Under the pieces are notes generated by a model. That model was given only the letters and a program-made list of their open reading frames with translations. It was not told the DNA's origin and ran no database searches. The translations under genes and the position numbers were made by a program. Below are positions 26,503-35,800 of a stretch of 64,000 nt of DNA, piece after piece (positions within the stretch are counted from its first letter, which is position 1; each line of letters begins with the position of its first letter). The DNA is from Caviibacter sp963550915 (GTDB taxonomy: Bacteria > Fusobacteriota > Fusobacteriia > Fusobacteriales > Leptotrichiaceae), in assembly GCA_963550915.1 (NCBI GenBank), contig CAUVEB010000004.1, forward strand, positions 57,182 through 121,181, in the 5' to 3' direction.

Positions 26503-27486
26503 TTAATTTTCTAAATATTTATTTGTAAATCCTTTATTTTCTTCTATTTTTGTATCTATAATCTTATTTTCATAAAGCCAGTTATAAAAAGCGTTCCATC
26601 TATCTGCGTTAATTATACCCCATTTATTATTTTCATCCATATATTGTGTAGACATAAATTTTTGGCTTTCTCTTACTAAGTTCGCATTGCTTTCTGGTGC
26701 ATTTGTAATTAATATATCTGCTGCTTGCTCTGGATTTTTGCTTGCAAATTCATATCCTTTTCTAATAGCTTTTAAAACTTTTTTAGCTGTTTCTTCATCA
26801 TTTGCTAAAAAGTCATTATTTGCAATAAGAACTGGTGAATAGTAATCAAATTCAGGTACATAATCTTTTAAACGAAAGAAATTAACTTGTTCATTCTTTA
26901 TAATAGCATTAGTATAGTCCCAACCTTCATATACAAGTATAAAGTCAAATAATTTTGCTTTTAATCCTGTTATGGCATCTGTTGTTTCACCTGGTGCTAA
27001 ACTAACCTTGCTATAATCTCCACCATCAATTTCTATAACTTTTTTTACTGTTGCATCATCTATTTTATCTTCCCAAGTTGAATAAGTTTTACCACTTAAA
27101 TCTTTAGGGCTGTTTATATTACCATCTTTTAAAGTCATAATACCTGCTGTATTATGTTGTAATATAGCTGCAACTGCTGTTATTGGTGTGTTTTTTAGTA
27201 TTCTTTTTACCATGTTTGGTTGAAAATACACTCCTATTTGTGCCTTACCTGAGGCTACTATTTGTGATGAACTATCTTCTGCTGGTTGAACTATTTCAAC
27301 TTCTATACCTTCATCTTTAAAATATCCTTTATCTTTTGCAACATATAGTCCTGTGTGATTTGTATTTGGAACCCAATCAAGTGCTATCGTTATTTTTTTA
27401 AGCTTCTTTTTCTCATTTTTTTGACAAGAAATTAGAAAACTAAAACCTACAACTAACACTAAAAGTACTTTTAAAAACTTCTTCAT
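26503..27486 (-). CDS. thiY: Thiamine-precursor (HMP)-binding lipoprotein, ThiY-like
   Basis: 327 aa. Lipoprotein signal ending FSFLISCQK. The NMT1/THI5 fold starts ITIALDWVPNTNHTGLYVAK and continues with GYFKDEGIEVEIVQP and LVYEGWDYTNA. ThiY proteins bind formylamino-HMP, a thiamine breakdown product or precursor. The TPP riboswitch upstream of thiX supports this ligand class. Confidence 0.88.
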   Translation of the reverse strand: MKKFLKVLLVLVVGFSFLISCQKNEKKKLKKITIALDWVPNTNHTGLYVAKDKGYFKDEGIEVEIVQPAEDSSSQIVASGKAQIGVYFQPNMVKRILKNTPITAVAAILQHNTAGIMTLKDGNINSPKDLSGKTYSTWEDKIDDATVKKVIEIDGGDYSKVSLAPGETTDAITGLKAKLFDFILVYEGWDYTNAIIKNEQVNFFRLKDYVPEFDYYSPVLIANNDFLANDEETAKKVLKAIRKGYEFASKNPEQAADILITNAPESNANLVRESQKFMSTQYMDENNKWGIINADRWNAFYNWLYENKIIDTKIEENKGFTNKYLEN

Positions 27487-27501
27487 AACTTTACTCCTTT
27501 T

Positions 27502-28230
27502 TTAATATTTTATTATCTTTTTTTGAATACTATCAACTAGCGACATGAGTAGTATACTTAAAAATGAAATGAAAAATATTACTGCAAACATTTTATCAAG
27601 TTCATATGCTTTTCTAACTCTTGTCATATATACCCCTAAACCATAAAATCCACCAAGCCACTCTGCCACAACTGCACTTATTAGTGAGTAGGAAAGAGCA
27701 ACTCTAAGACCTGCAAAAAAGTATCCAATTGATGCTGGTATTTTTGCATGAATGTATATTTGATACTTATTTGCTCCCATTACCTTTAGTAGCTTTATAA
27801 TATCTGCATCAACACTTTTATAACCATCAAGTAGTGATATTACTATAGGAAAAAAAGATGTGAGTGCAACTAAAAATATTTTAGGTTTCATATAATACCC
27901 AAGCCATATAACTAATAACGGTGCAATAGCAACTGTAGGTATAGTCTGCGTTATAATAAGGACTGGGTAAATAACATCGTATAAATGTTTATTCATATCC
28001 ATTAATAAAGATAAAATAATACTTATAGCAATGCCAATTAGAACACCTATAAATGCAATTAGTAATGTAGATCTTGTATGGTGCATAATAAGCCAGAAAT
28101 CTGATATAAAAGATGATATTACTTGATATGGCGATGGTAATAAATAATGTGGTATAAACTCAAAAAAAGTTAAACTTTGCCATATTAAAAGTAAAATAAA
28201 AAGTAAACTATAGTTTTTTAAATTTTTCAT
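27502..28230 (-). CDS. thiX: Thiamine-precursor ABC permease, ThiX-like
   Basis: 242 aa, about six helices. Motifs YLLPSPYQVISSF, TIPTVAIAPLLVIWLGYY and the EAA-like loop KVMGANKYQIYIHAKIPAS. It belongs to the SsuC/ThiX permease family. First gene after the TPP riboswitch; its ribosome site (GAAGGGA) lies inside the putative terminator stem. Confidence 0.87.
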   Translation of the reverse strand: MKNLKNYSLLFILLLIWQSLTFFEFIPHYLLPSPYQVISSFISDFWLIMHHTRSTLLIAFIGVLIGIAISIILSLLMDMNKHLYDVIYPVLIITQTIPTVAIAPLLVIWLGYYMKPKIFLVALTSFFPIVISLLDGYKSVDADIIKLLKVMGANKYQIYIHAKIPASIGYFFAGLRVALSYSLISAVVAEWLGGFYGLGVYMTRVRKAYELDKMFAVIFFISFLSILLMSLVDSIQKKIIKY

Positions 28231-28257
28231 AAAAAAAATCCCTTCTATGACGAAGAG
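28231..28257 (-). terminator. Expression-platform terminator of the TPP riboswitch
   Basis: Minus-strand CTCTTC - GTCATA - GAAGGG, six pairs with one G-U, followed by A and eight Ts, immediately before the thiX start. The right arm is also the ribosome-binding site. Ligand binding could therefore stop transcription, block translation or both. Confidence 0.65.
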
Positions 28258-28274
28258 AGTACTACAAAAGAAAA

Positions 28275-28350
28275 ACTCCCTACATCAGTATTATCTGTAT
28301 CAGGTTAGAGGGTATAATCTCAGCCATTTCTAGCACCCCTGTTCTCTAAT
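28275..28350 (-). promoter_or_regulatory. TPP riboswitch (THI element)
   Basis: The minus strand contains the diagnostic blocks of the thiamine pyrophosphate aptamer in order: ACAGGGGTGC, GGCTGAGAT, TATACCCT, AACCTGATACAGATAATACT and GATGTAGGGAG. P1 can form between AGAGAACAGGGG-side bases and the closing GGGAGT end. It regulates thiX-thiY and probably the downstream genes. Confidence 0.95.
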
Positions 28351-28352
28351 AT

Positions 28353-28380
28353 ATTTTAGCATATTTTTAATTATTGTCTA
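28353..28380 (-). promoter_or_regulatory. Promoter upstream of the TPP riboswitch
   Basis: Minus-strand TAGACA - 16 nt - TAAAAT, five of six consensus bases at each box. Transcription would begin about seven bases later, just before the aptamer. Confidence 0.6.
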
Positions 28381-28436
28381 GATTTTTTTATATTTTTTAT
28401 GTATAATTAATTTATATCAAATATTTGGAGGTTACA

Positions 28437-29153
28437 ATGGGAAGACATGGTACAATTGCTGGTCGTAAAGATGCCCAAGACAAAAAAAGAGCAGCTGCAT
28501 TTACAAAGTATGTAAGACTTATAACAGTGGCAGCAAGAGAAGGTGCAGACCCTGATTATAACGTTGCACTAAAGCATGCTATTGAAAAAGCAAAAAGTAT
28601 AAATATGCCAAACGATAATATAGTAAGAGCTATTAAAAAAGGTTCAGGTGGCACTGATGGTGCAGCATATGAAACATTAAACTATGAAGGATATGGTCCA
28701 GGGGGAGTTGCTGTTATAGTTGAAATATTAACTGATAACAGAAATAGAACTGCATCTACTGTTAAAACTTCATTTGATAGATGTTCTGGAAATCTTGGAG
28801 TTTCTGGTTGTGTATCATATATGTTTGATAGAAAAGGTGTTATTGAAATTGAAAAAACTGCTGATATGTCAGAAGATGATATACTTACTGTAGCACTTGA
28901 TGCCGGTATGGAAGATATGGTTACATATGATGATAGCTTTTATATCACAACACCAACTGAAAACTTTACAGCAGTTAGTGATGCATTAAGAGAGGCTGGA
29001 TATACATTTGTAGAATCTGATATCGAATATGTTCCTTCAATTGAAGTTGATAGTATTTCTGATGAAGATTTAGAAAAATTACAAAAATTAATTGATATGC
29101 TTGAAGATAATGATGATGTTCAAAAAGTACATCATAATTACAAGTATTTATAG
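28437..29153 (+). CDS. yebC: YebC/PmpR family protein
   Basis: 238 aa from MGRHGTIAGRKDAQDKKRA, with a GGAGG five bases upstream; the start four codons earlier is less likely. YebC signatures RLITVAAREGADPDYN, NMPNDNIVRAIKKGSGG and YEGYGPGGVAVIVE are present. Family members are reported as transcription regulators and, more recently, as ribosome-associated factors that relieve stalling at proline runs; which applies here is unknown. It is the one plus-strand core gene in this block. Confidence 0.94.
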   Translation: MGRHGTIAGRKDAQDKKRAAAFTKYVRLITVAAREGADPDYNVALKHAIEKAKSINMPNDNIVRAIKKGSGGTDGAAYETLNYEGYGPGGVAVIVEILTDNRNRTASTVKTSFDRCSGNLGVSGCVSYMFDRKGVIEIEKTADMSEDDILTVALDAGMEDMVTYDDSFYITTPTENFTAVSDALREAGYTFVESDIEYVPSIEVDSISDEDLEKLQKLIDMLEDNDDVQKVHHNYKYL

Positions 29154-29163
29154 GATAATAAAA

Positions 29164-29200
29164 GAAGACTGTATGAAAATCCATACAGTCTTTATTTTAT
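29164..29200. terminator. Terminator after yebC
   Basis: GACTGTATG - AAAATC - CATACAGTC, a nine-pair stem, followed by TTTATTTTAT. A-rich sequence to its left lets it also act on the converging lipoprotein gene. Confidence 0.85.
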
Positions 29201-29207
29201 ATCTTTG

Positions 29208-29591
29208 TTACATTGCAAAATTTTCTAAATGAGTTGGTAACATAGAAAACTCAATTATTGTATTATTCATTTCTAGATATGCTTTTTTACCTTTTAAAGT
29301 AAGAGTTACACCCTCTTTATAATATGTAGCTCCTGATGCACTTACAATTCTTTCAAGTCCTGAAATTGTTTTACCGTCTACTCTTACAAGTGCCATATCC
29401 ATTTCTGTAATAACTAATAATTTAGTTGTATTATCTTCTGAGATATAGTTTGCTACAAATTTTTCTGTTTTTTTACTCATAGTATTAGTAGTTGTCATTG
29501 TTTCACTACTTTTCATTTCTGTACCTTTTACTGTTGTTGTATTACAGCTTATAGCTAATACTGCTAATGGTAATAATAATAATTTTTTCAT
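29208..29591 (-). CDS. MliC-like lipoprotein
   Basis: 127 aa. Lipoprotein signal MKKLLLLPLAVLAISCN. A Thr/Ser-rich linker leads to a beta-strand domain VANYISEDNTTKLLVITEMD, then LERIVSASGATYYKEG and LTLKGKKAYLEM. The SASGxxY...KGxxA arrangement matches the membrane-bound lysozyme inhibitor (MliC/PliC) family, which protects periplasmic peptidoglycan from host C-type lysozyme. The usual disulfide cysteines are absent. The related next gene supports a duplicated family. Confidence 0.6.
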   Translation of the reverse strand: MKKLLLLPLAVLAISCNTTTVKGTEMKSSETMTTTNTMSKKTEKFVANYISEDNTTKLLVITEMDMALVRVDGKTISGLERIVSASGATYYKEGVTLTLKGKKAYLEMNNTIIEFSMLPTHLENFAM

Positions 29592-29613
29592 TTTTTCTCC
29601 TTATTCTGTAAAA

Positions 29614-30321
29614 TCATCTAATTTTAGTATCACTTAAGAAAAATTCCATTTTTTTCGAACCTAAAAATACATATGCTTTATTACCTATTAATTTTATTCT
29701 TGCATATTCATTTTCATATACATTTTCTGATGTTTTTCTTAATCCAAAGATCTCTTCTCCGTCTATTCTAATAAATGCTGTATTATTTGATGTTATAATT
29801 ATTAGTCTTGAACTACCATATTTTGAAGTATAGTTTTTAATTATTCTCTTTGACTTGTTATTGTGATAATGATAATAATCGTCAAAGTAGTAATAGTTAT
29901 CGAAATTATGATAATCATAGTAGTTATTGTTATTGTAATCATAACTTTGCTTATCAACATATACTCTAGTATGTCCATAACGTGTTATATAAGCTTCTGT
30001 AATACCATAGTAAGATCTAATCTCTAAAGTTACAAAACCATCAGAGCTTACAAATATATCTCCTGTTGAGCTATAAATGTTTCTTCTTAAATTTTCAACT
30101 ACATGACCGTCTATTTCTAAATATGCTCTATCTCCACGTATTTTTATGTATACTCTTGATTGATCTGTATAATGACTACCGCTAAATAAATAGTATTCTT
30201 TTATTGCATCATAGTTCATATGTGAATCATAATCAAAGTAATCATAATCAAAATTATAATCAATAAAACCACAACTTATAACCGCTGAAAGTATTATTGA
30301 TGTTAATAAAAACTTTTTCAT
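29614..30321 (-). CDS. Two-domain MliC-like lipoprotein with Tyr/Asn-rich linker
   Basis: 235 aa from MKKFLLTSIILSAVISCG, chosen for the GGGAGGT ribosome site and the clean lipobox. Two similar beta domains, RVYIKIRGDRAYLEIDGHVV and later SSRLIIITSNNTAFIRIDGE, each followed by a second strand block (IFVSSDGFVTLEI; YARIKLIGNKAYVFL). Between them lies a low-complexity stretch of Tyr, Asn, Asp and His (about residues 128-165). Domain 2 resembles the domain of the adjacent 127-aa lipoprotein. Probably an outer-membrane or periplasmic host-interaction protein. Confidence 0.6.
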   Translation of the reverse strand: MKKFLLTSIILSAVISCGFIDYNFDYDYFDYDSHMNYDAIKEYYLFSGSHYTDQSRVYIKIRGDRAYLEIDGHVVENLRRNIYSSTGDIFVSSDGFVTLEIRSYYGITEAYITRYGHTRVYVDKQSYDYNNNNYYDYHNFDNYYYFDDYYHYHNNKSKRIIKNYTSKYGSSRLIIITSNNTAFIRIDGEEIFGLRKTSENVYENEYARIKLIGNKAYVFLGSKKMEFFLSDTKIR

Positions 30322-30426
30322 ATTTACCTCCCACAAGTTATATAACTATACTCTAATAATAAGGCACTACATTAAATGACTTTGTGATATTCTTTGGCTT
30401 AATTCTATCACATTAAAAGATTTTTT

Positions 30427-31284
30427 TTATACTTTTATATCAATTATATTAAAAGCTTTTTTAATTTTTTTAATATAATATTTTATAGATATTTCTACCC
30501 ATTTTTCATTATCCATAATAAATGGCACTGCCAGATCTTCACCTGTGTAATGTGCATATTTATCTAGTAAATATTTATATACTTTATCTTTTGTAGAAAA
30601 TTTTATAGCTTGATAAGGTTCTTCAAAACTTAATTTTTCTATAAATAGATATCCTTTATCATAAGGTATCATAACTCCAACATGACCTACAAATAAATAA
30701 TCTCCGTCAACATTATCATGTAATACCACTGATATCATTCTTACTTTTTCATTAAATTTAATTTGACTAAAGTATTCTTGCATTTTTTTAGCATGTGTTT
30801 CAACATCTGTAGTTGCTGTTGTTTTTACTCCAGAGTATAGTATTTGAAATTTTTCAATATCTTTATCATCAAATAAATTTCCTTTATCTATAGCATGTTT
30901 ATCTAAAAATAGAAAAGTATCATCTATTTTTAAATTAGGTATTGTAATATCATTTTTTAACAAAATATAGCTATTAATTCTACAATTAGTACCTATAAAA
31001 TCACCTTTTTTACTGGTCCATAAAGAATTAATTTTATCTATATCATAACTTGGAGTTTTAAATTCTACAAAATCAGATACTAAGCCAGCAGAAGCTACAA
31101 TCTCATTATACTCTCTTAAATGTTTAACAAACTTATCTACGCTTTCTTCATTTAATTCTTTTTTTAATATCATGCTTATTTCATTTATACTATTTTCACT
31201 AGCTAAATTAGAGTAAGTTGTTACTTTATTATTACATGATACAGTAACAAAGAACAGTAATATAGCTAAAAACTTCTTTATCAT
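30427..31284 (-). CDS. DUF4300 family lipoprotein
   Basis: 285 aa. Lipoprotein signal ending FVTVSCNNK. The body matches DUF4300 as I know it: SLWTSKKGDFIGTNCRINSY, MISVVLHDNVDGDYLFVGHV and FEEPYQAIKFSTKDK. The conserved Cys (GTNCR) and His (VLHDN, VGHVG) suggest a papain-like or NlpC-like active site, but this is inference. Widely found in oral and vaginal anaerobes. Confidence 0.75.
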   Translation of the reverse strand: MIKKFLAILLFFVTVSCNNKVTTYSNLASENSINEISMILKKELNEESVDKFVKHLREYNEIVASAGLVSDFVEFKTPSYDIDKINSLWTSKKGDFIGTNCRINSYILLKNDITIPNLKIDDTFLFLDKHAIDKGNLFDDKDIEKFQILYSGVKTTATTDVETHAKKMQEYFSQIKFNEKVRMISVVLHDNVDGDYLFVGHVGVMIPYDKGYLFIEKLSFEEPYQAIKFSTKDKVYKYLLDKYAHYTGEDLAVPFIMDNEKWVEISIKYYIKKIKKAFNIIDIKV

Positions 31285-31338
31285 TTTATTTCACCTCGAT
31301 GTATTGTTATACTATATTATACCACTTTTATAGAAGAT

Positions 31339-32337
31339 TTAGAAATTTTGTTCAAACATTTCTCTAAAATATAGTTTAATATCATCTGGATTTGCCATAT
31401 TATACTTTTCTTTAATACTTTTAAAATATATTCCTATGTCTTTCTTTTTAATTATTTTTTTAGATGGTTCTAATTCTGTTAATTCTCCTCTTGCAGATAT
31501 CCATGGATGCTCTGAGTGTGTAAATTTCTCTAATGTCTTACCACCATAGCAACAAATATTCTTTACAACACTATCTAAAATTGATATTTCTGATGATGTA
31601 AAAGCTGAATAATCAATTTCAAAATTATATTCAATAGTACCAAACTTATAATCTTTATATTTACTATATATTTCTGGATAAACAGGTCCATGTGCCCAAG
31701 CCTGACAATTTTCTACAAATAAAAACTTATTGTAGAATGCATAATAAAATCCCTGAACATAGTACAGTGATTTTTGTAACATTAATGGTGTAACATCTCC
31801 ACTTTGATTCAATAAATACTCAATTGCCATATTAATTTTTGATTTTTTATTTGAATTTTTCACTATAAGTTTTTCAACAGCCTTTTTGCTTTTATTATAT
31901 GTTGTTTCTGATTTTAAATTATTTTTATTTTCTTCTAAAATTTTGCTATAAAAAATGGGATCTTCATATATATTCTTAAGTATATCAGAATATAGTTTAG
32001 TAGGTATATATCCTTCGCAATAACGAGAAAATGTTTGTTCTCCCCAACCCAATAGCAATGATATAGGACGTCTGCCAATGCCATACTTATTACATATTTC
32101 TAATATTTTATCTAAAGAAATGATATCGTTCTTTTTTCTATACTCATCATATAAAGCATCTAAATTAAAATCATTAACATAATCTACATAAATTTCAGAT
32201 TTGCAATCACTACAATAAGCGATTTTCCCTTTATAATCATATGTAACTCCTTTAATTTTATCTTTAATCAGCTTATCTTCAACTACAAAATAAACATCTG
32301 TTCTACAATCTTCACAAAACACTTTTCTAGTTTTCAT
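31339..32337 (-). CDS. Hybrid antitoxin: MqsA-type zinc finger and HTH fused to DUF4065 (Panacea/SocA)
   Basis: 332 aa with three parts. Residues 1-55 hold two CxxC pairs (CEDC, CSDC), a YgiT/MqsA-type zinc-binding domain. Residues about 80-125 hold an HTH, IGRRPISLLLGWGEQTFSRY. From about 170 on is the DUF4065 (SocA/Panacea) domain, INMAIEYLLNQ, LMLQKSLYYVQGFYYA, QAWAHGPVYPEIY. It starts 11 nt after an MqsR-like gene. DUF4065 domains are known as exchangeable antitoxin modules. The HTH probably autoregulates the operon. Confidence 0.82.
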   Translation of the reverse strand: MKTRKVFCEDCRTDVYFVVEDKLIKDKIKGVTYDYKGKIAYCSDCKSEIYVDYVNDFNLDALYDEYRKKNDIISLDKILEICNKYGIGRRPISLLLGWGEQTFSRYCEGYIPTKLYSDILKNIYEDPIFYSKILEENKNNLKSETTYNKSKKAVEKLIVKNSNKKSKINMAIEYLLNQSGDVTPLMLQKSLYYVQGFYYAFYNKFLFVENCQAWAHGPVYPEIYSKYKDYKFGTIEYNFEIDYSAFTSSEISILDSVVKNICCYGGKTLEKFTHSEHPWISARGELTELEPSKKIIKKKDIGIYFKSIKEKYNMANPDDIKLYFREMFEQNF

Positions 32338-32348
32338 AACATTTCACC

Positions 32349-32759
32349 CTACCTAAATAAATATCCTACTCTTTTATTACATTTATGAAAAGAAATTACC
32401 ACAACTCTATTTTCACTTGAAGTATCAATTATATTTATTTTAATATAAATATCTACAGTTTTTTCTACACCATTGATATCATTCAAAGTAACTTGCGGAA
32501 CAAAGACATACAACACTTCATATTCATATCCCACTTTCGTATTTTGTAGTGTATAACAAAAATCTGTTACATTAAGTTCTAGTAAAATAGATTTTTGCCT
32601 ATTAATACGAATATTATATTCATTAATAAAGTCAATGTTTTCTTGTCTATTTTCATTCTTAGAAATTGTATATTTATCATTTTTTATACATTCTTTTATC
32701 ATTTTTAAAGTATTATTTATATCTTGTTTAGTATAGTTTTGATTATAGTGCTGAATCAT
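32349..32759 (-). CDS. MqsR-like toxin
   Basis: 136 aa. Aligning by eye with MqsR (RelE/BrnT-like fold), ILLELNVTDFCYTLQN matches the segment before the active site, VLYVFVPQVTLND and VDIYIKINIID match the two central strands, and VVVISFHKCNK matches the terminal strand with its lysine. MqsR cleaves mRNA at GCU. It lies upstream of the antitoxin, the order of mqsRA. A GAGGTGACAC ribosome site precedes the ATG. Confidence 0.65.
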   Translation of the reverse strand: MIQHYNQNYTKQDINNTLKMIKECIKNDKYTISKNENRQENIDFINEYNIRINRQKSILLELNVTDFCYTLQNTKVGYEYEVLYVFVPQVTLNDINGVEKTVDIYIKINIIDTSSENRVVVISFHKCNKRVGYLFR

Positions 32760-32844
32760 TGTGTCACCTCTTTGTAAAATAATATTACACTATTTTACTG
32801 TATTCGTCAATGAAAATTGTATCAATTGGTGCATTTTTAAATTA

Positions 32845-32878
32845 AAAGATTGACTCCTGTTCACCAAAAAAGTCAATC
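32845..32878 (-). terminator. Terminator of the type I restriction locus
   Basis: GATTGACT and AGTCAATC (32848-32855, 32871-32878) pair across a 15-nt loop; on the minus strand TTTTAATTT follows. It lies 14 nt after hsdR. Confidence 0.65.
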
Positions 32879-32891
32879 CTTATTTATACAT

Positions 32892-35800
32892 TTAAATACC
32901 TTGAAATATTTCAACTATTTTATTTATTTTAACTAATATCAAATTCTTTTTCTTTTCTCTTGCACCATGTCTACGTGAAGTAGGTGGAATTATACTATCT
33001 AATTCATCTCCAGCATGTTCTACCATACCTTTACTAATAGATTTTTCAATGAAACGAGTTGAAGCTTCCTTTAAATTTTCCTCTTCAATTAAATACTTTA
33101 TGCTCTTTTGCTTTTCTTTTCTTGCAAAACTATAAAATGATTCAAGAATATCATCATTATTTTTTAATTTTGATAAATCAGTGTTGTTGATGTAATCAAT
33201 TATTAGTCCTTCTTTTGATCTTGTTCCTAGACTTGATCTAATTATTCTAATAACTTCTTCTTTTATACTCTCTACATTTTTATTTTCTTTTGATTTTTCA
33301 AGTATTAAAGCTAAAATATAGTCTAGATTTATTTCATCTGTTTTAAGTAAATCAATTTGAAATTCAATATCTGAAAAATCAATGCCTTCTGTACCAGAAT
33401 CTTCATTTCTTTTATCGTTTACAATACTTTCTCTAATATCAAGGTAAACACTCTTCATATCTTGCATTTGTCTATCTGATATTATTTTTTCAAAGTTTTC
33501 AAACTCATCAAAATTTTTCAGTATATTCTCAGCTTTAATTATCTCACCAAAAAGCTCTGCAAATTCTTTTTTATCTGCTTCTAATGCAATTTCGGTTGGT
33601 TCTGGAAATTTAGTTACAATTTCACTACAAAGTTCTTCATATCCCCTAATAACCTTTCCTGTTTCTTCATCTTTAAAACCGTGAATATAATCTTCATAGC
33701 TTTTTTCCAGAATAATGTTGACACTATTTTCATCACCAAAAGTCCTAATTGCATCCTGTGTAGCTTTTTCTAAATCTCTAAAGCAAACAATATTACCAAA
33801 GGTCTTTACTTTATTAAGAATACGGTTTGTTCTCGAAAACGCTTGAATAAGACCATGATATCTAAGATTTTTATCAACAAATAATGTGTTTAGTGTTTGT
33901 GCATCAAAGCCTGTTAAAAACATTCCTACTACAATAAGTAAATCAATTTGTTTTTGTTTAACTTTAAGTGACAAATCCTTGTAATAATTTTGAAATTCAT
34001 TGTTATTTATAGAAAAATTTGTTTTAAATTGATTGTTATAATCAGATATTACTTTCGCTAAAAATTCTTTATCTGTCAAATTCATGGCTGATGCATCAAA
34101 ATCTTCTTCTACTATTTCTCCTATTGTTCTTTGTTCTTCATTTGCTGCAAAACTGTAAATTGTAGCTATTTTTAATCTTTTTCCCTCTGGTAAAACGCTT
34201 TGTTGTCTTTCAAACTCTTCATAATATAATTTGGCTGCTTCTACACTTTGAACAGCAAACATAGCATTAAAACCGTTAAGACTTCTACTCTTATAATCAT
34301 AAGTCACATTACGATGTGTTTTAGTATTAAAAACCTTAAGAATATGCTTTGTAATCTCAGCAATTCTTTCAGGATGTAGAAGCATTTTTTTCTCTAATTT
34401 TGCTAATTCTTCTTGGTTTTCCTCTTTTTCAGCTTCTTTAAATTTTGGTGTAATATTATTGTAATCCACCTTGAATTTTAAAACTTTGCCGTCACGAATA
34501 GCATCTGTAATCACATAACTGTGAAGCTGTTTCCCAAATATACCTGATGTTGTGTCTCCACCAAGAGAATTTTCTGGAAAAATTGGAGTTCCTGTAAATC
34601 CAAACTGATAATATTTTTTAAATGATTTCCTTATATTTTTCTGTGCATCTCCAAATTGTGAACGATGACATTCATCAAATATAAGGACACAATGCTTATC
34701 ATAGATTTCATGATTAGGATTTTTCTTGACGAATTCATTTAATTTTTGAATTGTAGTAACTACAATAAGATTATCGTCTTTTTCAATAGAGATTTTAAGT
34801 TCTTTCGTATCTTTACTTCCATTTACACTATCTGGCTGAAATCTTTGATACTCTTTCATTGTTTGGTAGTCTAAATCTTTTCTATCTACCACAAAAAACA
34901 CTTTATCAATAAAATCTAATGTTGTAGCAAGTCTTGCTGCTTTAAAAGAAGTAAGTGTTTTACCAGAACCTGTAGTATGCCAAATGAATCCTCCTGCTTC
35001 TGGTTTACCAGCTTTTTTCATCTCATAACTTGATTTTATCTTCCATAAAATTCTTTCAGTTGCTGCAATTTGATATGGTCTCATAATAAGCAGTGTGTTA
35101 TTTACATCAAATACACAGTATTTCGTAAGTACCTCAAGAAGAACTCGTTTTTCAAAAAATGTCTTAGTAAAATCCTCTAAATCACAAATGACCTTGTTTT
35201 TAGCATCTGCCCATTCACATGTAAATTCATAATTATTTTTATTCTGTGCTGTTGTATTGGCAAAATATCTACTATAAGTTCCATTAGAAATAACAAATAT
35301 TTGTACATATTTGTATAATGAATTTTCACTATTAAAGCTTTCTTTACTATATCTATGAATTTGATCAAAGGCTTCGTGTAAATTAACACCTCTTTTTTTA
35401 AGTTCTATATGAACAAGTGGTAGTCCATTAACTAATATAGTTACATCATATCGATTAAGGTTTGTACCTTTCATCCAAACTTGACTAGTAACTTGCATAA
35501 AATTATTGTATATATTTTTCTTATCAATAATCTTTATATTTTTTAAAATTCCATTATCAAATATAAAATCATGAATATGATTTTCTTGTATCTTTCTAGT
35601 TTTTTCGATCATTCCTTCATTTGGAGAATCTAGATATTCAGTTAGAAATCTATTCCATTCATTATCAGAAAAATGTATGTTATTTAATCTTTCAATTTGA
35701 ATTTTTAAATTTGAATACAAGTCTTCATTTGTCTTTACTATTAATCTTTCATAACCTTGAGAAACTAGATTTTCAATAAGCTGTTTTTCAAGTTCTGCTT

